A stretch of 64,000 bases of DNA, taken from positions 186,001 through 250,000 of the forward strand of contig JAQWPM010000021.1 in the NCBI GenBank assembly GCA_029245345.1, in the 5' to 3' direction. This stretch comes from Longimicrobiales bacterium. Lineage in GTDB: Bacteria; Gemmatimonadota; Gemmatimonadetes; Longimicrobiales; Gaopeijiaceae. Shown in pieces: positions 1 to 8,677 of the stretch. Both the position numbers and the translations under genes were made by a program. The first letter of the stretch is position 1. Each line of letters opens with the position of its first letter. The notes under the pieces were generated by a model, which worked only from the letters and a program-made list of their open reading frames with translations, searched no databases and was not told the origin of the DNA.

Positions 1-410
1 TTGGTGGCGAGGACTGTACCCGCCCGGCTCTGAACCCGATCGACGACTTCGTGCACGTTATGGTTGGCCTGAATAGGCGTGATCTCAAGTAGCACATCCG
101 ATGGGCCACCTGCACGGCGAGAGGCCCGGCCATCGAACTCGAAGATCTTCTCGGCTTCCTGAAAGAAGCCCATTCGGCCCAGATATCCGATGACATCGGA
201 GCTTTCTGGGAGTTCCAAGTGGGGCATCACCCCTTGCCGATCTCGAGCTATGCTGCCTGCGGTCAGGAGCGCCACCATACCGTTGGGGTCTACCCAACGG
301 AGGTGTCGAGCATCGAACATGGTCCGCTCTTCCGGAGCTCTAACTGCGGAATCGAGCAGTTGGTCCACCGTTTGATGGTCCAGTGATGCGGGAACTGAAA
401 GGACGTTCAA
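1..410 (-). CDS. STAS-like domain protein, 3' end outside window (partial)
   Basis: The frame stays open for 136 codons and runs off the left edge. I translated it by hand from a TTG start that overlaps the TGA stop of the upstream PfkB gene (TTGA), a typical sign of translational coupling. The N-terminal 90 residues look like a STAS fold: an FDARHLRWVDPNGMVALL stretch at about residues 31-48 resembles the strand-loop-helix of anti-sigma-antagonist domains. The part after about residue 100 could begin an ATP-binding anti-sigma domain, but the window ends there. The STAS assignment is pattern-based and tentative. The conserved phosphorylatable serine or threonine after the loop is not obvious. 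It is the last visible gene of the ROK-PfkB operon. Confidence 0.55.
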   Translation of the reverse strand, partial: MNVLSVPASLDHQTVDQLLDSAVRAPEERTMFDARHLRWVDPNGMVALLTAGSIARDRQGVMPHLELPESSDVIGYLGRMGFFQEAEKIFEFDGRASRRAGGPSDVLLEITPIQANHNVHEVVDRVQSRAGTVLAT

Positions 411-1393
411 GCGCCTTCCTCCACATGTGAGAGCCGGCCGGTCAGGTGTCGATAGAGGCTTCGCGCGCCGCGATGCTCGACATTTCGGCCGGCTAACCGG
501 TTCGCCCGAGCCATAGCGTTATCTAAGGTGTCACCCGCTAGAAGTCGTGCGAAGGTCGTCGCCCCCCAGACGTCGCCGCAACCCGTGGGGTCTCCGGTCC
601 TGGGCAGATCTAGGAGCCCGACCCTGCCACTGTGGGCCCCCGTCGATACAGCAAGTCTCGTATCGGGGCGCCACTTCCAGGGATCCGACTCGAAGTCCGA
701 ACTCGTAAGGTACGCTGCCCCGCGCGGCCCCAGCGTGACGGTGAGAAGCTTAAGGTCCGGCCCGAGCGCGGAAGAAGCGAGACTCCAAGGATCGCCCCCT
801 GCGCCCAAAAGCTCGAACTCAGCTTCATTCATCTGCACTGCATCGAAGCAGCCCAGCCACGCCTCCCAGGCGTCCAACGTCTGCGGAGTTCTGACTCCAT
901 GCCTGCTCATGTGGAGAAACAGCGAGTGTAGATCCGTGTACGTGGGCTTCTTGTACCCGACGCGTAGAGCCTGGGCCGTTTCGAGATTCATCTCGAATCC
1001 CGAGATGAAATTGACATAGAGCGCGTCGCACGCACCTACGGCGTGTGCGAGTTCCGGCCAACTCCACGGTGGGACCCCTCCCGTCAACCGCTCTACGCGC
1101 ATGCCCTCGCTTTCGTATCGAAGCTCGACGCGATTGTTGGCCTCGGGCACGATCACAACCGCCGAGTCGTCGACTCCGGAAATCTCGCCGAGAAAACGGT
1201 ACGCCTCTTCGGACAAGTCACGCCCCACCTTCATGATCGGCAGAATCCTCCAACCTTCCGGTAGAGATGCACTGAGCGCGGCGAGCGCATACCCGATCCC
1301 ACCCCATTCTTCTACCGGCTCGGTCCGCCCGTCACGGTCCACGATCCGATCCCAGACAAGTGTGCCCAACACACCTAGGGTCCTACCGGTCAC
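407..1393 (-). CDS. PfkB/ribokinase-family carbohydrate kinase
   Basis: This 328-residue protein belongs to the PfkB family, which phosphorylates sugars, nucleosides or related alcohols with ATP. The N-terminal GGIGYALAALSASL segment (about residues 31-44) matches the glycine-rich substrate-binding start of the family. The C-terminal signature GDPTGCGDVWGATTF (around residue 270) carries the catalytic Asp of the anion hole, with PTGC replacing the more common TTGAG. The gene starts at GTG and overlaps the stop of the upstream ROK gene by four bases (GTGA). It also overlaps the next gene by TTGA, so the three are probably translated together. The substrate cannot be read from the sequence. Confidence 0.85.
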   Translation of the reverse strand: MTGRTLGVLGTLVWDRIVDRDGRTEPVEEWGGIGYALAALSASLPEGWRILPIMKVGRDLSEEAYRFLGEISGVDDSAVVIVPEANNRVELRYESEGMRVERLTGGVPPWSWPELAHAVGACDALYVNFISGFEMNLETAQALRVGYKKPTYTDLHSLFLHMSRHGVRTPQTLDAWEAWLGCFDAVQMNEAEFELLGAGGDPWSLASSALGPDLKLLTVTLGPRGAAYLTSSDFESDPWKWRPDTRLAVSTGAHSGRVGLLDLPRTGDPTGCGDVWGATTFARLLAGDTLDNAMARANRLAGRNVEHRGARSLYRHLTGRLSHVEEGA

Positions 1394-2376
1394 CCGGAGG
1401 CCATCCCTTCCGCGACGAAGACGCCCGCAGCGCCAACGACTCCGGCTGTCTCGGGGAGCTCGCCCGGCAGAATCCTGCAGGCAGCAACCGCGGAGGCGAA
1501 CGCACGCCGCCTGACTTCCGACCGGAGCGGGACGAACAGATGGTCCCCGGCCCTCGTGACTCCACCGACTACCACCACAACCTCTGGATTCAACAGGTTG
1601 ACGATGTTCGCGATTCCGGCCCCGAGGATCTTGGCGGTCTCCCGCATGACTTCGTGGGCGTACTCGTCACCGAGCACGAGCGCCTCGTAGACCGTGAGCG
1701 CCGTCAGACGCTCTAGGTCCCCATCAACGAGTTCAGTCAACACCGATTCGTAACCCACTTCAAGACCCTCACGTGCACGTGCGGCAATATTCGGTCCCGA
1801 CGCGTAGGCCTCGAGGCACCCGTAGTTTCCACAGGCGCACCGCCGACCCGTAAAGTCGATGGTCGTATGGCCGAGCTCTCCGGCGCTGCCGGAAGCACCC
1901 CTGGCGATACGTCCGTCCAGAATCACGCCACCACCGATCCCCGTCCCGAGGGTGACACCCACCAGGTTCTTCACCCCCCGGCCAGCGCCCTGCCAATACT
2001 CACCGTACGTGGCACAGTTGGCGTCATTGTCCAACGTGGCCGAAAGCCGAAGGGGGTTTGCGATGCGATCTCGGATCGGGTAATCGGTCCATCCCAAGTT
2101 TGGCGTCGCGATGACAACACCTGCGTCGAGATCCAACGGACCTGGGCAACCGATTCCAACGCCCACCACGTCGGCCCGAGAACCTCCGTACTCGGCGAGC
2201 GTCTCTTCGATCGCGGCCTCGGCCATCCTCACGATGTCATCGACGCACGCATCGGCTCCCCGTTCGGGATTCGTTGCGCGCGAGCGAAGCCCCATCGGCG
2301 CTCCGCCCTCAACGGGAATCAAGCCCACGACGAGATTCGTTCCACCAATATCGACACCCACGACCCACCGACTCAT
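1390..2376 (-). CDS. ROK-family sugar kinase (glucokinase-like)
   Basis: This 328-residue protein shows the complete ROK pattern. An ATP-binding GVDIGGTNLVVGL motif lies at residues 7-19, GIGCPGPLD follows, and DNDANCATYGE contains the catalytic Asp. GTGIGGGVI comes next, then the zinc motif built from a His in GHTTIDF and the cysteines of CACGNYGCLE. ROK proteins phosphorylate glucose, N-acetylmannosamine or other hexoses. No N-terminal DNA-binding helix-turn-helix is present, so this is an enzyme and not a NagC/XylR-type repressor. Its stop overlaps the start of the PfkB kinase, giving two sugar kinases in one operon. Glucokinase is the likeliest activity but is not proven. Confidence 0.88.
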   Translation of the reverse strand: MSRWVVGVDIGGTNLVVGLIPVEGGAPMGLRSRATNPERGADACVDDIVRMAEAAIEETLAEYGGSRADVVGVGIGCPGPLDLDAGVVIATPNLGWTDYPIRDRIANPLRLSATLDNDANCATYGEYWQGAGRGVKNLVGVTLGTGIGGGVILDGRIARGASGSAGELGHTTIDFTGRRCACGNYGCLEAYASGPNIAARAREGLEVGYESVLTELVDGDLERLTALTVYEALVLGDEYAHEVMRETAKILGAGIANIVNLLNPEVVVVVGGVTRAGDHLFVPLRSEVRRRAFASAVAACRILPGELPETAGVVGAAGVFVAEGMASG

Positions 2377-2515
2377 CGGAACCCACCCAAGTGGGCAACC
2401 TGGGCGCGGGCGGCGAGTGTCGGGGGGAATGTCATGCGATCCTCAAGTCGATTTAGGGCCGTGAACGTCGCAAAGAAATGAGAGGCTCGCTAGGCCACGC
2501 TGTCGACTGAAAGCC

Positions 2516-4318
2516 TTAGTCGTCGCTGAGATTCAGCACGGCGAGAAAAGCCTCCTGGGGGATCTCCACCGTACCGACCTGCTTCATTCGCTTTTTGCCC
2601 GCTTTTTGCTTCTCGAGGAGCTTGCGTTTACGGGAGATATCGCCGCCGTAGCACTTCGCAGTCACGTTCTTTCTGAGAGCCTGCACGTTGGTCCGCGCGA
2701 CGACGTTGTTGCCGATCGTCGCTTGGAGTGCAACCGCGAACTGCTGTCGAGGAATGAGGTCCTTGAGCTTTCGCACGAGGTCCCGCCCATACAAGAACGC
2801 CTTGTCCTCGTGGATGATGACACTGAAGGCATCCACTGCCTCACTGTTCACGAGAATGTCGAGCCGGAGGAGTTTGTCCGCGCGCCACTCGTGGAATTCG
2901 TAATCGAGCGATGCATACCCTCGGGTCCCGCTCTTCAAGCGATCATAAAAGTCGAGCACGATTTCGGAGAGCGGCAACTCGAAGTCGAGTTCGACCCGCT
3001 GCGGGTCCGGATAGCTCATCCCTCGGAAGATCCCGCGCCTCTCGTGGCACAGTTTGTGGACGTTCCCGATGTACTCCGCGGGACAGAGGATCCGAGCCAA
3101 TACGATGGGCTCCAGAATCTCACTGATGCGCCCTGGGTCTGGGAGGGCGGTTGGGCTCTCCACTCTCATCTCGGAGCCATCGGTCAACGTGACGTGGTAC
3201 TCCACGTTGGGCACCGTGGTAATCAGATCGACTCCAAACTCACGATCCAGTCGTTCTTGAATGATCTCCATGTGGAGAAGGCCCAAGAAGCCACATCTAA
3301 ATCCAAACCCCAGAGCTACTGACGTTTCTGGCTCATAATTGAGGCTAGCGTCGTTGAGCTTTAGTCGTTCGAGCGCGTCCCGGAGGTCCTCATAGTCGTC
3401 CGCGTCGGTCGGATAGAGGCCGGCAAAGACCATCGGGTTGGCTTCCTGATAGCCCTTGAGCATCTCCGTCGAAGGATTCGTGGCATCAAGGACGGTGTCC
3501 CCCACCCGCGTGTGAGACACCTCCTTAATGGCGGCGACGATGTAACCAACCTCGCCTGGCTCCAACTGCGGACGCGGAACCTTGCCCAGTCGCATGCACC
3601 CGACTTCGGTCACTTCATACGTCGCGTCCACATTGCCGAACGTGATCGTCATCCCGGGTTTGACCGTGCCGTCGATCACTCGTACGGAAGGGACCGCACC
3701 CAAGTACTTGTCGTAGTAGGAGTCGAAGATCAGCGCCCGGAGCGGAGCCGAGGCGTCTCCGGTGGGCGGAGGCACCTTGTCCACGACCGCGTCCAGGATT
3801 TCCTGAATGCCAATCCCTTCCTTCGCACTCGCGAGCAACACATCCTCCGGCGCGACGCCCAGCAGATCGACCACTTCATCGCGCCGCCGTTCCGGTTCGG
3901 CACCGGGAAGATCGACCTTATTGATGACCGGGATGATCTCGAGATTCGCGTCCAAGGCCAGGAACAGATTAGACAGTGTCTGCGCCTGGATCCCTTGGGT
4001 GGCGTCTACGACCAGGATCGCTCCCTCGCAGGCGGCCAAGGAACGCGACACTTCATAGGTGAAGTCCACGTGTCCGGGCGTGTCGATCAAGTTGAATTCG
4101 TAGTCTCGCCCGTCCTTGCCACGATGTGACATCCGGACAGCGTGGAGCTTGATCGTGATGCCGCGTTCCCGCTCGAGCTCATTGTCGTCGAGGACCTGGT
4201 CGCGCATCTGCCGAGAGTCGAGCGTCTCTGTACCCTCCAAGAGACGATCGGCCAAAGTAGACTTCCCATGGTCGATGTGCGCCACGATACAAAAATTGCG
4301 TATGCGGTCGGTGTCCAA
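2516..4318 (-). CDS. lepA: Elongation factor 4 (LepA), ribosome back-translocase GTPase
   Basis: At 600 residues it has the usual LepA length and order. The G domain has AHIDHGKST at residues 13-21, a RGITI switch I and DTPGH in switch II, followed by the domain II barrel and the LepA C-terminal domain. The conserved C-terminal run of basic residues ([16 protein letters not shown]) precedes the final [12 protein letters not shown]. LepA binds ribosomes and promotes back-translocation or initiation steps under stress. The 139 bases between this gene and the ROK gene show no clear terminator, so read-through is possible. Upstream is a 238-base spacer shared with a divergent lipoprotein gene. 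Confidence 0.97.
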   Translation of the reverse strand: MDTDRIRNFCIVAHIDHGKSTLADRLLEGTETLDSRQMRDQVLDDNELERERGITIKLHAVRMSHRGKDGRDYEFNLIDTPGHVDFTYEVSRSLAACEGAILVVDATQGIQAQTLSNLFLALDANLEIIPVINKVDLPGAEPERRRDEVVDLLGVAPEDVLLASAKEGIGIQEILDAVVDKVPPPTGDASAPLRALIFDSYYDKYLGAVPSVRVIDGTVKPGMTITFGNVDATYEVTEVGCMRLGKVPRPQLEPGEVGYIVAAIKEVSHTRVGDTVLDATNPSTEMLKGYQEANPMVFAGLYPTDADDYEDLRDALERLKLNDASLNYEPETSVALGFGFRCGFLGLLHMEIIQERLDREFGVDLITTVPNVEYHVTLTDGSEMRVESPTALPDPGRISEILEPIVLARILCPAEYIGNVHKLCHERRGIFRGMSYPDPQRVELDFELPLSEIVLDFYDRLKSGTRGYASLDYEFHEWRADKLLRLDILVNSEAVDAFSVIIHEDKAFLYGRDLVRKLKDLIPRQQFAVALQATIGNNVVARTNVQALRKNVTAKCYGGDISRKRKLLEKQKAGKKRMKQVGTVEIPQEAFLAVLNLSDD

Positions 4319-4409
4319 GAATCGTCGGCGTGAAGCGGAAAGTGGCTCGAGACGAGGCCAAAGTTAACCGGCCAGACAGGGGTCCCCTACCCCTTTGACT
4401 AGAAAATCA

Positions 4410-4439
4410 TTGACTGGTCGAGCAACCCCTGCCTAGTCT
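4410..4439 (+). promoter_or_regulatory. Candidate sigma-70-type promoter for the lipoprotein/barrel operon
   Basis: TTGACT at 4410-4415 and TAGTCT at 4434-4439 are separated by 18 bases, about 115 bases upstream of the lipoprotein start. The -35 box is good and the -10 box poor. It lies in the 238-base spacer between divergent lepA and the lipoprotein gene. A second TTGACT at 4395-4400 has no matching -10. The rest of the spacer holds nothing I recognise. Confidence 0.3.
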
Positions 4440-4556
4440 TGGATTATGCTAGATTCCGTTCCTCCAGTGTGGATTTCACGCTCTCGGCCCTGATCGCTAC
4501 GATACGTGCCCAGAGGCGGTGTTCGGATTTCCTTACCCAGCCTCCCAGGACAACCC

Positions 4557-5564
4557 ATGAAGTCATTATGGATGACCCCCGTAATTTTGGCGGGTGCCCT
4601 CCTCCTCGGTGCCTGTGAGATTCCAACCGAGGCTCCGATCGTCGAGCAACGGTGGATCATACCCGTGGATGAGACAACCGTCAGCGTCAACGAACTGCTT
4701 CCGAACGACGTCATCGTCAATGGCAGCAACTTCGAGCTTAGTGTCGATCCGTTCAGCACGGTCCAGAATCTCGGGACCCTGTGTGGATGTGCAGCCCTGA
4801 ATGGGCTGACGACCGCGGCACCTGCGTTCAGTTCGTCGTTCACGCTATCCGAAGGGCTTCCCGCTGACGTCTCCTCCGCGACGATCTCGAGCGGCTCCGT
4901 TTCGATCGATATCCAAAACGGCATCTCCTACGATGTACTCGCAGGCGGTGGCAGCCTGACGGTGACCGTCACAGATGGACAAGGCGGCGCCCAGGTCGGT
5001 CAAACCATGTTCTCCGGCAACCTCCCTGCGAACAGCACGGCCACGCAGACGATGGCGATCTCTTCCGCGTCGATCGGGTCTACCCTCTTCATCACTGTAG
5101 ACATCTCATCGCCGGGTGGACAGAGCACAACGATCAACACTGCTGATCAACTCACCGTCACGGCGACCACGACGTCCTTACTCGTGAGTTCGGCGTCTGT
5201 GAACGTCGTGAGTCAGTCCGTCAACTTTGATCCGGTCGACCTCGACGTCGAGGACATCGGGGCCGAAGTCACGGACCGACTCATTCAGGGGACGATCATC
5301 CTAGATGTCGTGAATCCGTTCGGCGTTTCCATCTCGGGAAATGTGGACATCGGCGTCACGTCGAAGAGTTTCTCGATCTCAGCAGACGCAACGTCTGAGG
5401 TATCGATCAGCTACACCGGCGACGAATTGAAGTCGTTCCTCGGGCAAGCTGGAGTGACTTTCTCTGGGTCCGGGACGGCATCGGGTGGATTGATCACCGT
5501 GACTCCTACTCAGGTCATGACCATTGAAGCGACACTCGACCTCACGATCAAAATCGGCGGATAA
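4557..5564 (+). CDS. Predicted beta-rich lipoprotein of unknown function
   Basis: I place the start at the ATG at 4557, giving 335 residues, because the protein then opens with a classic lipoprotein signal. This is a short basic n-region, a hydrophobic core and the lipobox LLGAC with the lipidated Cys at residue 20. An AGGA sequence lies just upstream. The mature protein is acidic, poor in Cys and Lys and very rich in Ser, Thr, Val and Ile, with many alternating beta-strand-like segments. This suggests one or more immunoglobulin-like or LEA-14-like beta domains. The barrel protein begins ten bases after its stop, so both are made together and probably act together at the outer membrane. I recognise no named family. 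Confidence 0.75.
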   Translation: MKSLWMTPVILAGALLLGACEIPTEAPIVEQRWIIPVDETTVSVNELLPNDVIVNGSNFELSVDPFSTVQNLGTLCGCAALNGLTTAAPAFSSSFTLSEGLPADVSSATISSGSVSIDIQNGISYDVLAGGGSLTVTVTDGQGGAQVGQTMFSGNLPANSTATQTMAISSASIGSTLFITVDISSPGGQSTTINTADQLTVTATTTSLLVSSASVNVVSQSVNFDPVDLDVEDIGAEVTDRLIQGTIILDVVNPFGVSISGNVDIGVTSKSFSISADATSEVSISYTGDELKSFLGQAGVTFSGSGTASGGLITVTPTQVMTIEATLDLTIKIGG

Positions 5565-5574
5565 GGAGACGACC

Positions 5575-6864
5575 ATGCGTACGAATAGATTCTTCTCTGC
5601 GGTCGCTCTGATCGCAGCAGTCGGCCTCGGCGGCATTAATGCCACCCCAGCCGAGGGCCAGCTCGCCAACGCGAGCGCAGCGAGCCTCGGCCTTTCAGGA
5701 AATAACACGGCCACGGCCCGTGGGTTTAGCGCCATCAGTGTCAATCCGGCCGGCCTGGGCATGCCCGGGTCAGGCTTCAGCCTCGCCCTCATGGGCGTAC
5801 AAGGGCGCTCGGGTCTAGATCCGCTCAATCTCGCGGATTTCAACGACGTCGCGGGCACGCTCATGAGCGCGGCTGTGAAAGACAATTGGCTCAGCCGGAT
5901 CGATGCGGCGGGTGGGCTCTCGGGTTCATTCGGTGCTGAAGTCTCGGAGATCGCGCTCACGATGGGCAACTTCGGGCTGCAGGTCTCGACCGTTGTTGGT
6001 GGATCGGTCACACTCCCGACCGGAATTGCGGAAGCCATGTTGTACGGCAACGCAGGACGGACAGGATCACCAACTGACCTGTCTCTTTCAGGTGCTTCAA
6101 TAGACGGGTTCGCCATCTCGACTGCGGGCCTGAGCCTGGCCTTCCCGATGTCGTCACCGTCGGGCGATATGGCGATCGGGGCGACGTTCAAGTACTCCGT
6201 TGGCCACGGGGTCGCAGTCGGCAGAAGCACCGCGGGTTCCGTTCAAAGCAATCCGATCCGCGTCGATGTGGACTTCCCCATCGTCCTCACAAGTGAAGCC
6301 GCAGATTTCGCGAACGGCGGAAAGGGCATCGGTCTGGATCTCGGCTTCATGATGAAGCAAGGCAACCTCTCCTTTGGCGCGTCGATTCAGAACGCGGTAA
6401 ACACTTTCGCCTGGGAAGAAGGCGAACTCGCCTATCGGCCCATCGACGTCGAGTTCGAACAGAGCACCAGTTCCGCCGAGACGGACGAGCAGGCCTATGC
6501 AGGTGCGCCTGCCACGCTCAAGGCGCTGGTTACCGCTATGACGATCAAGCCGTCGCTTCAGGTCGGGGCGGCACTTGATTTGAGTGACGACCTCACAATC
6601 TCGGGAGACCTCCACAACCGATTCAGCGATGGGGGCATCGCCTTCACGCCGAAGTTCCACCTAGGTGCCGGTGCTGAATTTCGGGGACTGAAGGTCATCC
6701 ACCTGCGGGGTGGAGCGGCCATCATCACGGATGGCATTCAATACAGTGGCGGACTCAGCCTCGTTCTTGGTCCGGTGAATCTCTCAGCGGCTGCAGCAGT
6801 GCAGACGGGTGACCTCGGCGAGAACTTCTTGGGTCAGTTCACCTTCTCTCTCGGGAACCGCTAA
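5575..6864 (+). CDS. Outer-membrane beta-barrel protein (PorV/DUF5723-like)
   Basis: The start at ATG 5575 is preceded by AAGGAG and gives a 429-residue protein with a cleavable signal peptide ending near TPAEGQ. The mature N-terminus contains NTATARGFSAISVNPAGLG, which resembles the ASxNPAGL segment seen in PorV, PorQ and FadL-like barrels. The remainder is Gly- and aromatic-spaced beta strands ending in QFTFSLGNR. Such proteins sit in the outer membrane and either pass hydrophobic substrates or serve export systems. It follows the lipoprotein gene by ten bases and ends just before a strong terminator. The exact family assignment is by motif resemblance only. Confidence 0.7.
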   Translation: MRTNRFFSAVALIAAVGLGGINATPAEGQLANASAASLGLSGNNTATARGFSAISVNPAGLGMPGSGFSLALMGVQGRSGLDPLNLADFNDVAGTLMSAAVKDNWLSRIDAAGGLSGSFGAEVSEIALTMGNFGLQVSTVVGGSVTLPTGIAEAMLYGNAGRTGSPTDLSLSGASIDGFAISTAGLSLAFPMSSPSGDMAIGATFKYSVGHGVAVGRSTAGSVQSNPIRVDVDFPIVLTSEAADFANGGKGIGLDLGFMMKQGNLSFGASIQNAVNTFAWEEGELAYRPIDVEFEQSTSSAETDEQAYAGAPATLKALVTAMTIKPSLQVGAALDLSDDLTISGDLHNRFSDGGIAFTPKFHLGAGAEFRGLKVIHLRGGAAIITDGIQYSGGLSLVLGPVNLSAAAAVQTGDLGENFLGQFTFSLGNR

Positions 6865-6886
6865 AGCGCGAGATCTGGGCAGAGCA

Positions 6887-6926
6887 AATGGCCCGGTCCC
6901 CAGTTGGGGGCCGGGCCATTTTTTTG
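6887..6926 (+). terminator. Strong rho-independent terminator
   Basis: A 15-base-pair stem (AATGGCCCGGTCCCC pairing with GGGGGCCGGGCCATT, one G-T wobble) with an AGTT loop is followed by seven T residues. It ends the lipoprotein/barrel operon. It also lies immediately after the stop of the converging DUF4384 gene and could stop transcription from that side, though the T run on that strand is only three bases. Confidence 0.93.
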
Positions 6927-6927
6927 T

Positions 6928-8469
6928 CTAACTACCCCCGCGCCCACCGCGGCGTGGCGGTGGGCGGGTCGCTCGCGCGCGAACAGTCGGCCTGGCTGGT
7001 GGCGATGACCGGGTCGATGTAGGCCGACTCGAAATCGACGGACGAACTCGGGCCGTCTTAGGGCGCGCACCCGCGGCGGCGGCGGGACGTGACGTCGCCG
7101 GACGAGATCGAGTTCTGGCAGGAGGTCGGGCAACCGGACTCGAGCGGGTCGGAGGGCGCACGAAGGTCGCCTTCGTAGGTCTGCTGCGGCTGGCTCCAGA
7201 CCCCGTCCTTGCCGGTTGCGGACGAGTCATGGATCGAGTCGATCGACCCGTCTTCGCCCGGCTGCCGGCCGTATTCTGGACAGCAGTGTTCAGCCTTCGA
7301 AGCAACGAGGGTCTTGCGGTACCAGACGATTTCCGAACCCCGCTGTAGGGGCGCTCGCGCGTCGGAGTCGCCGAAGTCGGCGTTCTACGGGTAGGGCCAG
7401 CTCGGGCAGAACCCGTCGCCCTGCGCGTGGACACCGAACCGCTAGAGGGTCTAGCCCGAGCTGGCTTCGTCGGGCGAGACTGAATCACTCGGCTTGAGCC
7501 TTCTCGAGCCACCGGCGCCGTTGAAGGTCGCCTCGTCGGCACACTCCCCGCGTTTGACCGCCGCGAGGCTACACCGGCGGAGGGGGCAACCTTAGTCTGT
7601 CTTGGCGGAGTGAGCCGATCTATTCCGCGGGCAACGTCTGGCTCCTTGAATTGCGCCCCTCGCGCAGGCAGCGGAGGAGGTTCCCTGAACCGCACCAGGG
7701 GTGACCACCCCTCGCCGGGGTTCCTATTCACCACCGTATACCTCGGGCGATTCCTCAGAGGAACCGGGAATACCGCCCGGGTTCCGGAGTAGCGGACCGC
7801 CGGGTAGTAGTATGGATCGTCCCAAACTACGACCCGAAAGTCAGTACACGCGTAGGAGTATGGATTCGAACTGTTGTAGGACCGCTCTCCATGGCATTCA
7901 TAACTCAAAAAGCGAGGATAGCTGTGCTCCTCGCCCACGCTGTAGGAGATGAAATCCAGCGTATAGAGGGAGACCTCCCAATCAGGGATCATCACAGCGA
8001 CGAAATCATCGATCGCCAGATACGGGTCCTCGTACACCCTGGCCGCGACATCACCTAGATCCCAACGGTCTTCTTGGGGAATAAAGCGGAACGCGGAAAA
8101 ATCGAGCGGCTGCTGAGCTGCGATGATGAAGTAGTAGCCGACACCCGGGTCGTCATACACTCGCCACCCGGCCTCCTCCGGGAAGAGGAGTCGGTAGTCT
8201 TCGTCTCCTGCGGTCAGTTCAACGCCTCCCGGATGGGCGGGACTCAACAGCCTCACCGCCCCATCCGTGTCGATACGAAAGATCGCGGTGAAGGCGTCGA
8301 GCGAGGTCCGGTAGTAGACCCGAACCTGATCGCCACGCTGCAGTACCGGCTCATCGCCCCGGTCGAGCCATACCCGGGCTTCGAGTTCTGCCGCAGAGCC
8401 GGCGTCTTGACCGGCTGCAGGCGCCGCCAAAGCAACCGTAACCGCTAGGGCCGAAACGAATGCACGCAC
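6928..8469 (-). CDS. DUF4384-domain exported protein with Arg/Pro/Ser-rich tail
   Basis: I choose the GTG at 8469 because AGGAGAG lies five bases upstream and the protein then starts directly with a signal peptide (VRAFVSALAV ... APAAGQ). It has about 513 residues. Residues 20-135 match the DUF4384 pattern: a WLDRGDEPVLQRGDQVRVYY stretch followed by an FRIDTDGAVRLLSP segment. A central region rich in Tyr and Asp follows. The last roughly 270 residues are low complexity, rich in Arg, Pro, Ser and Thr (for example TRSSPPARPTVRARATRPP), and probably disordered. DUF4384 proteins are secreted or periplasmic with an unclear role. The gene converges on the terminator at 6887-6926. Confidence 0.8.
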   Translation of the reverse strand: MRAFVSALAVTVALAAPAAGQDAGSAAELEARVWLDRGDEPVLQRGDQVRVYYRTSLDAFTAIFRIDTDGAVRLLSPAHPGGVELTAGDEDYRLLFPEEAGWRVYDDPGVGYYFIIAAQQPLDFSAFRFIPQEDRWDLGDVAARVYEDPYLAIDDFVAVMIPDWEVSLYTLDFISYSVGEEHSYPRFLSYECHGERSYNSSNPYSYACTDFRVVVWDDPYYYPAVRYSGTRAVFPVPLRNRPRYTVVNRNPGEGWSPLVRFREPPPLPARGAQFKEPDVARGIDRLTPPRQTKVAPSAGVASRRSNAGSVPTRRPSTAPVAREGSSRVIQSRPTKPARARPSSGSVSTRRATGSARAGPTRRTPTSATPTRERPYSGVRKSSGTARPSLLRRLNTAVQNTAGSRAKTGRSTRSMTRPQPARTGSGASRSRPTKATFVRPPTRSSPVARPPARTRSRPATSRPAAAAGARPKTARVRPSISSRPTSTRSSPPARPTVRARATRPPPRRGGRGGS

Positions 8470-8677
8470 TTGCTCTCTCCTGTAGGGGTCACCGCCCTTC
8501 AATGAGCAACACGTGTGCCAGCCTAAAACTCCGCGTATTCGCTGGACGACCCTGCCTCAGCGTCCCACTGTGGGGACATCGAACAATGGCGCGTAGGACA
8601 CGCCAAGAAAGCGCCGAAGGGTCGCTTTGATCGCCCCGTTGAGCGCGGCACGATGCCCAGGTAGCTTCCCTTCCTCA

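Noticed and set aside
2606-3322. 238-codon open frame on the plus strand opposite lepA
   Set aside because: LepA motifs are complete on the minus strand across the region. The plus frame has no domain and shows shadow composition.
8503-8677. Short open frames on the minus strand near 8523-8766
   Set aside because: They run through the start of the DUF58 gene, have no ribosome site and resemble shadow reading of that gene.
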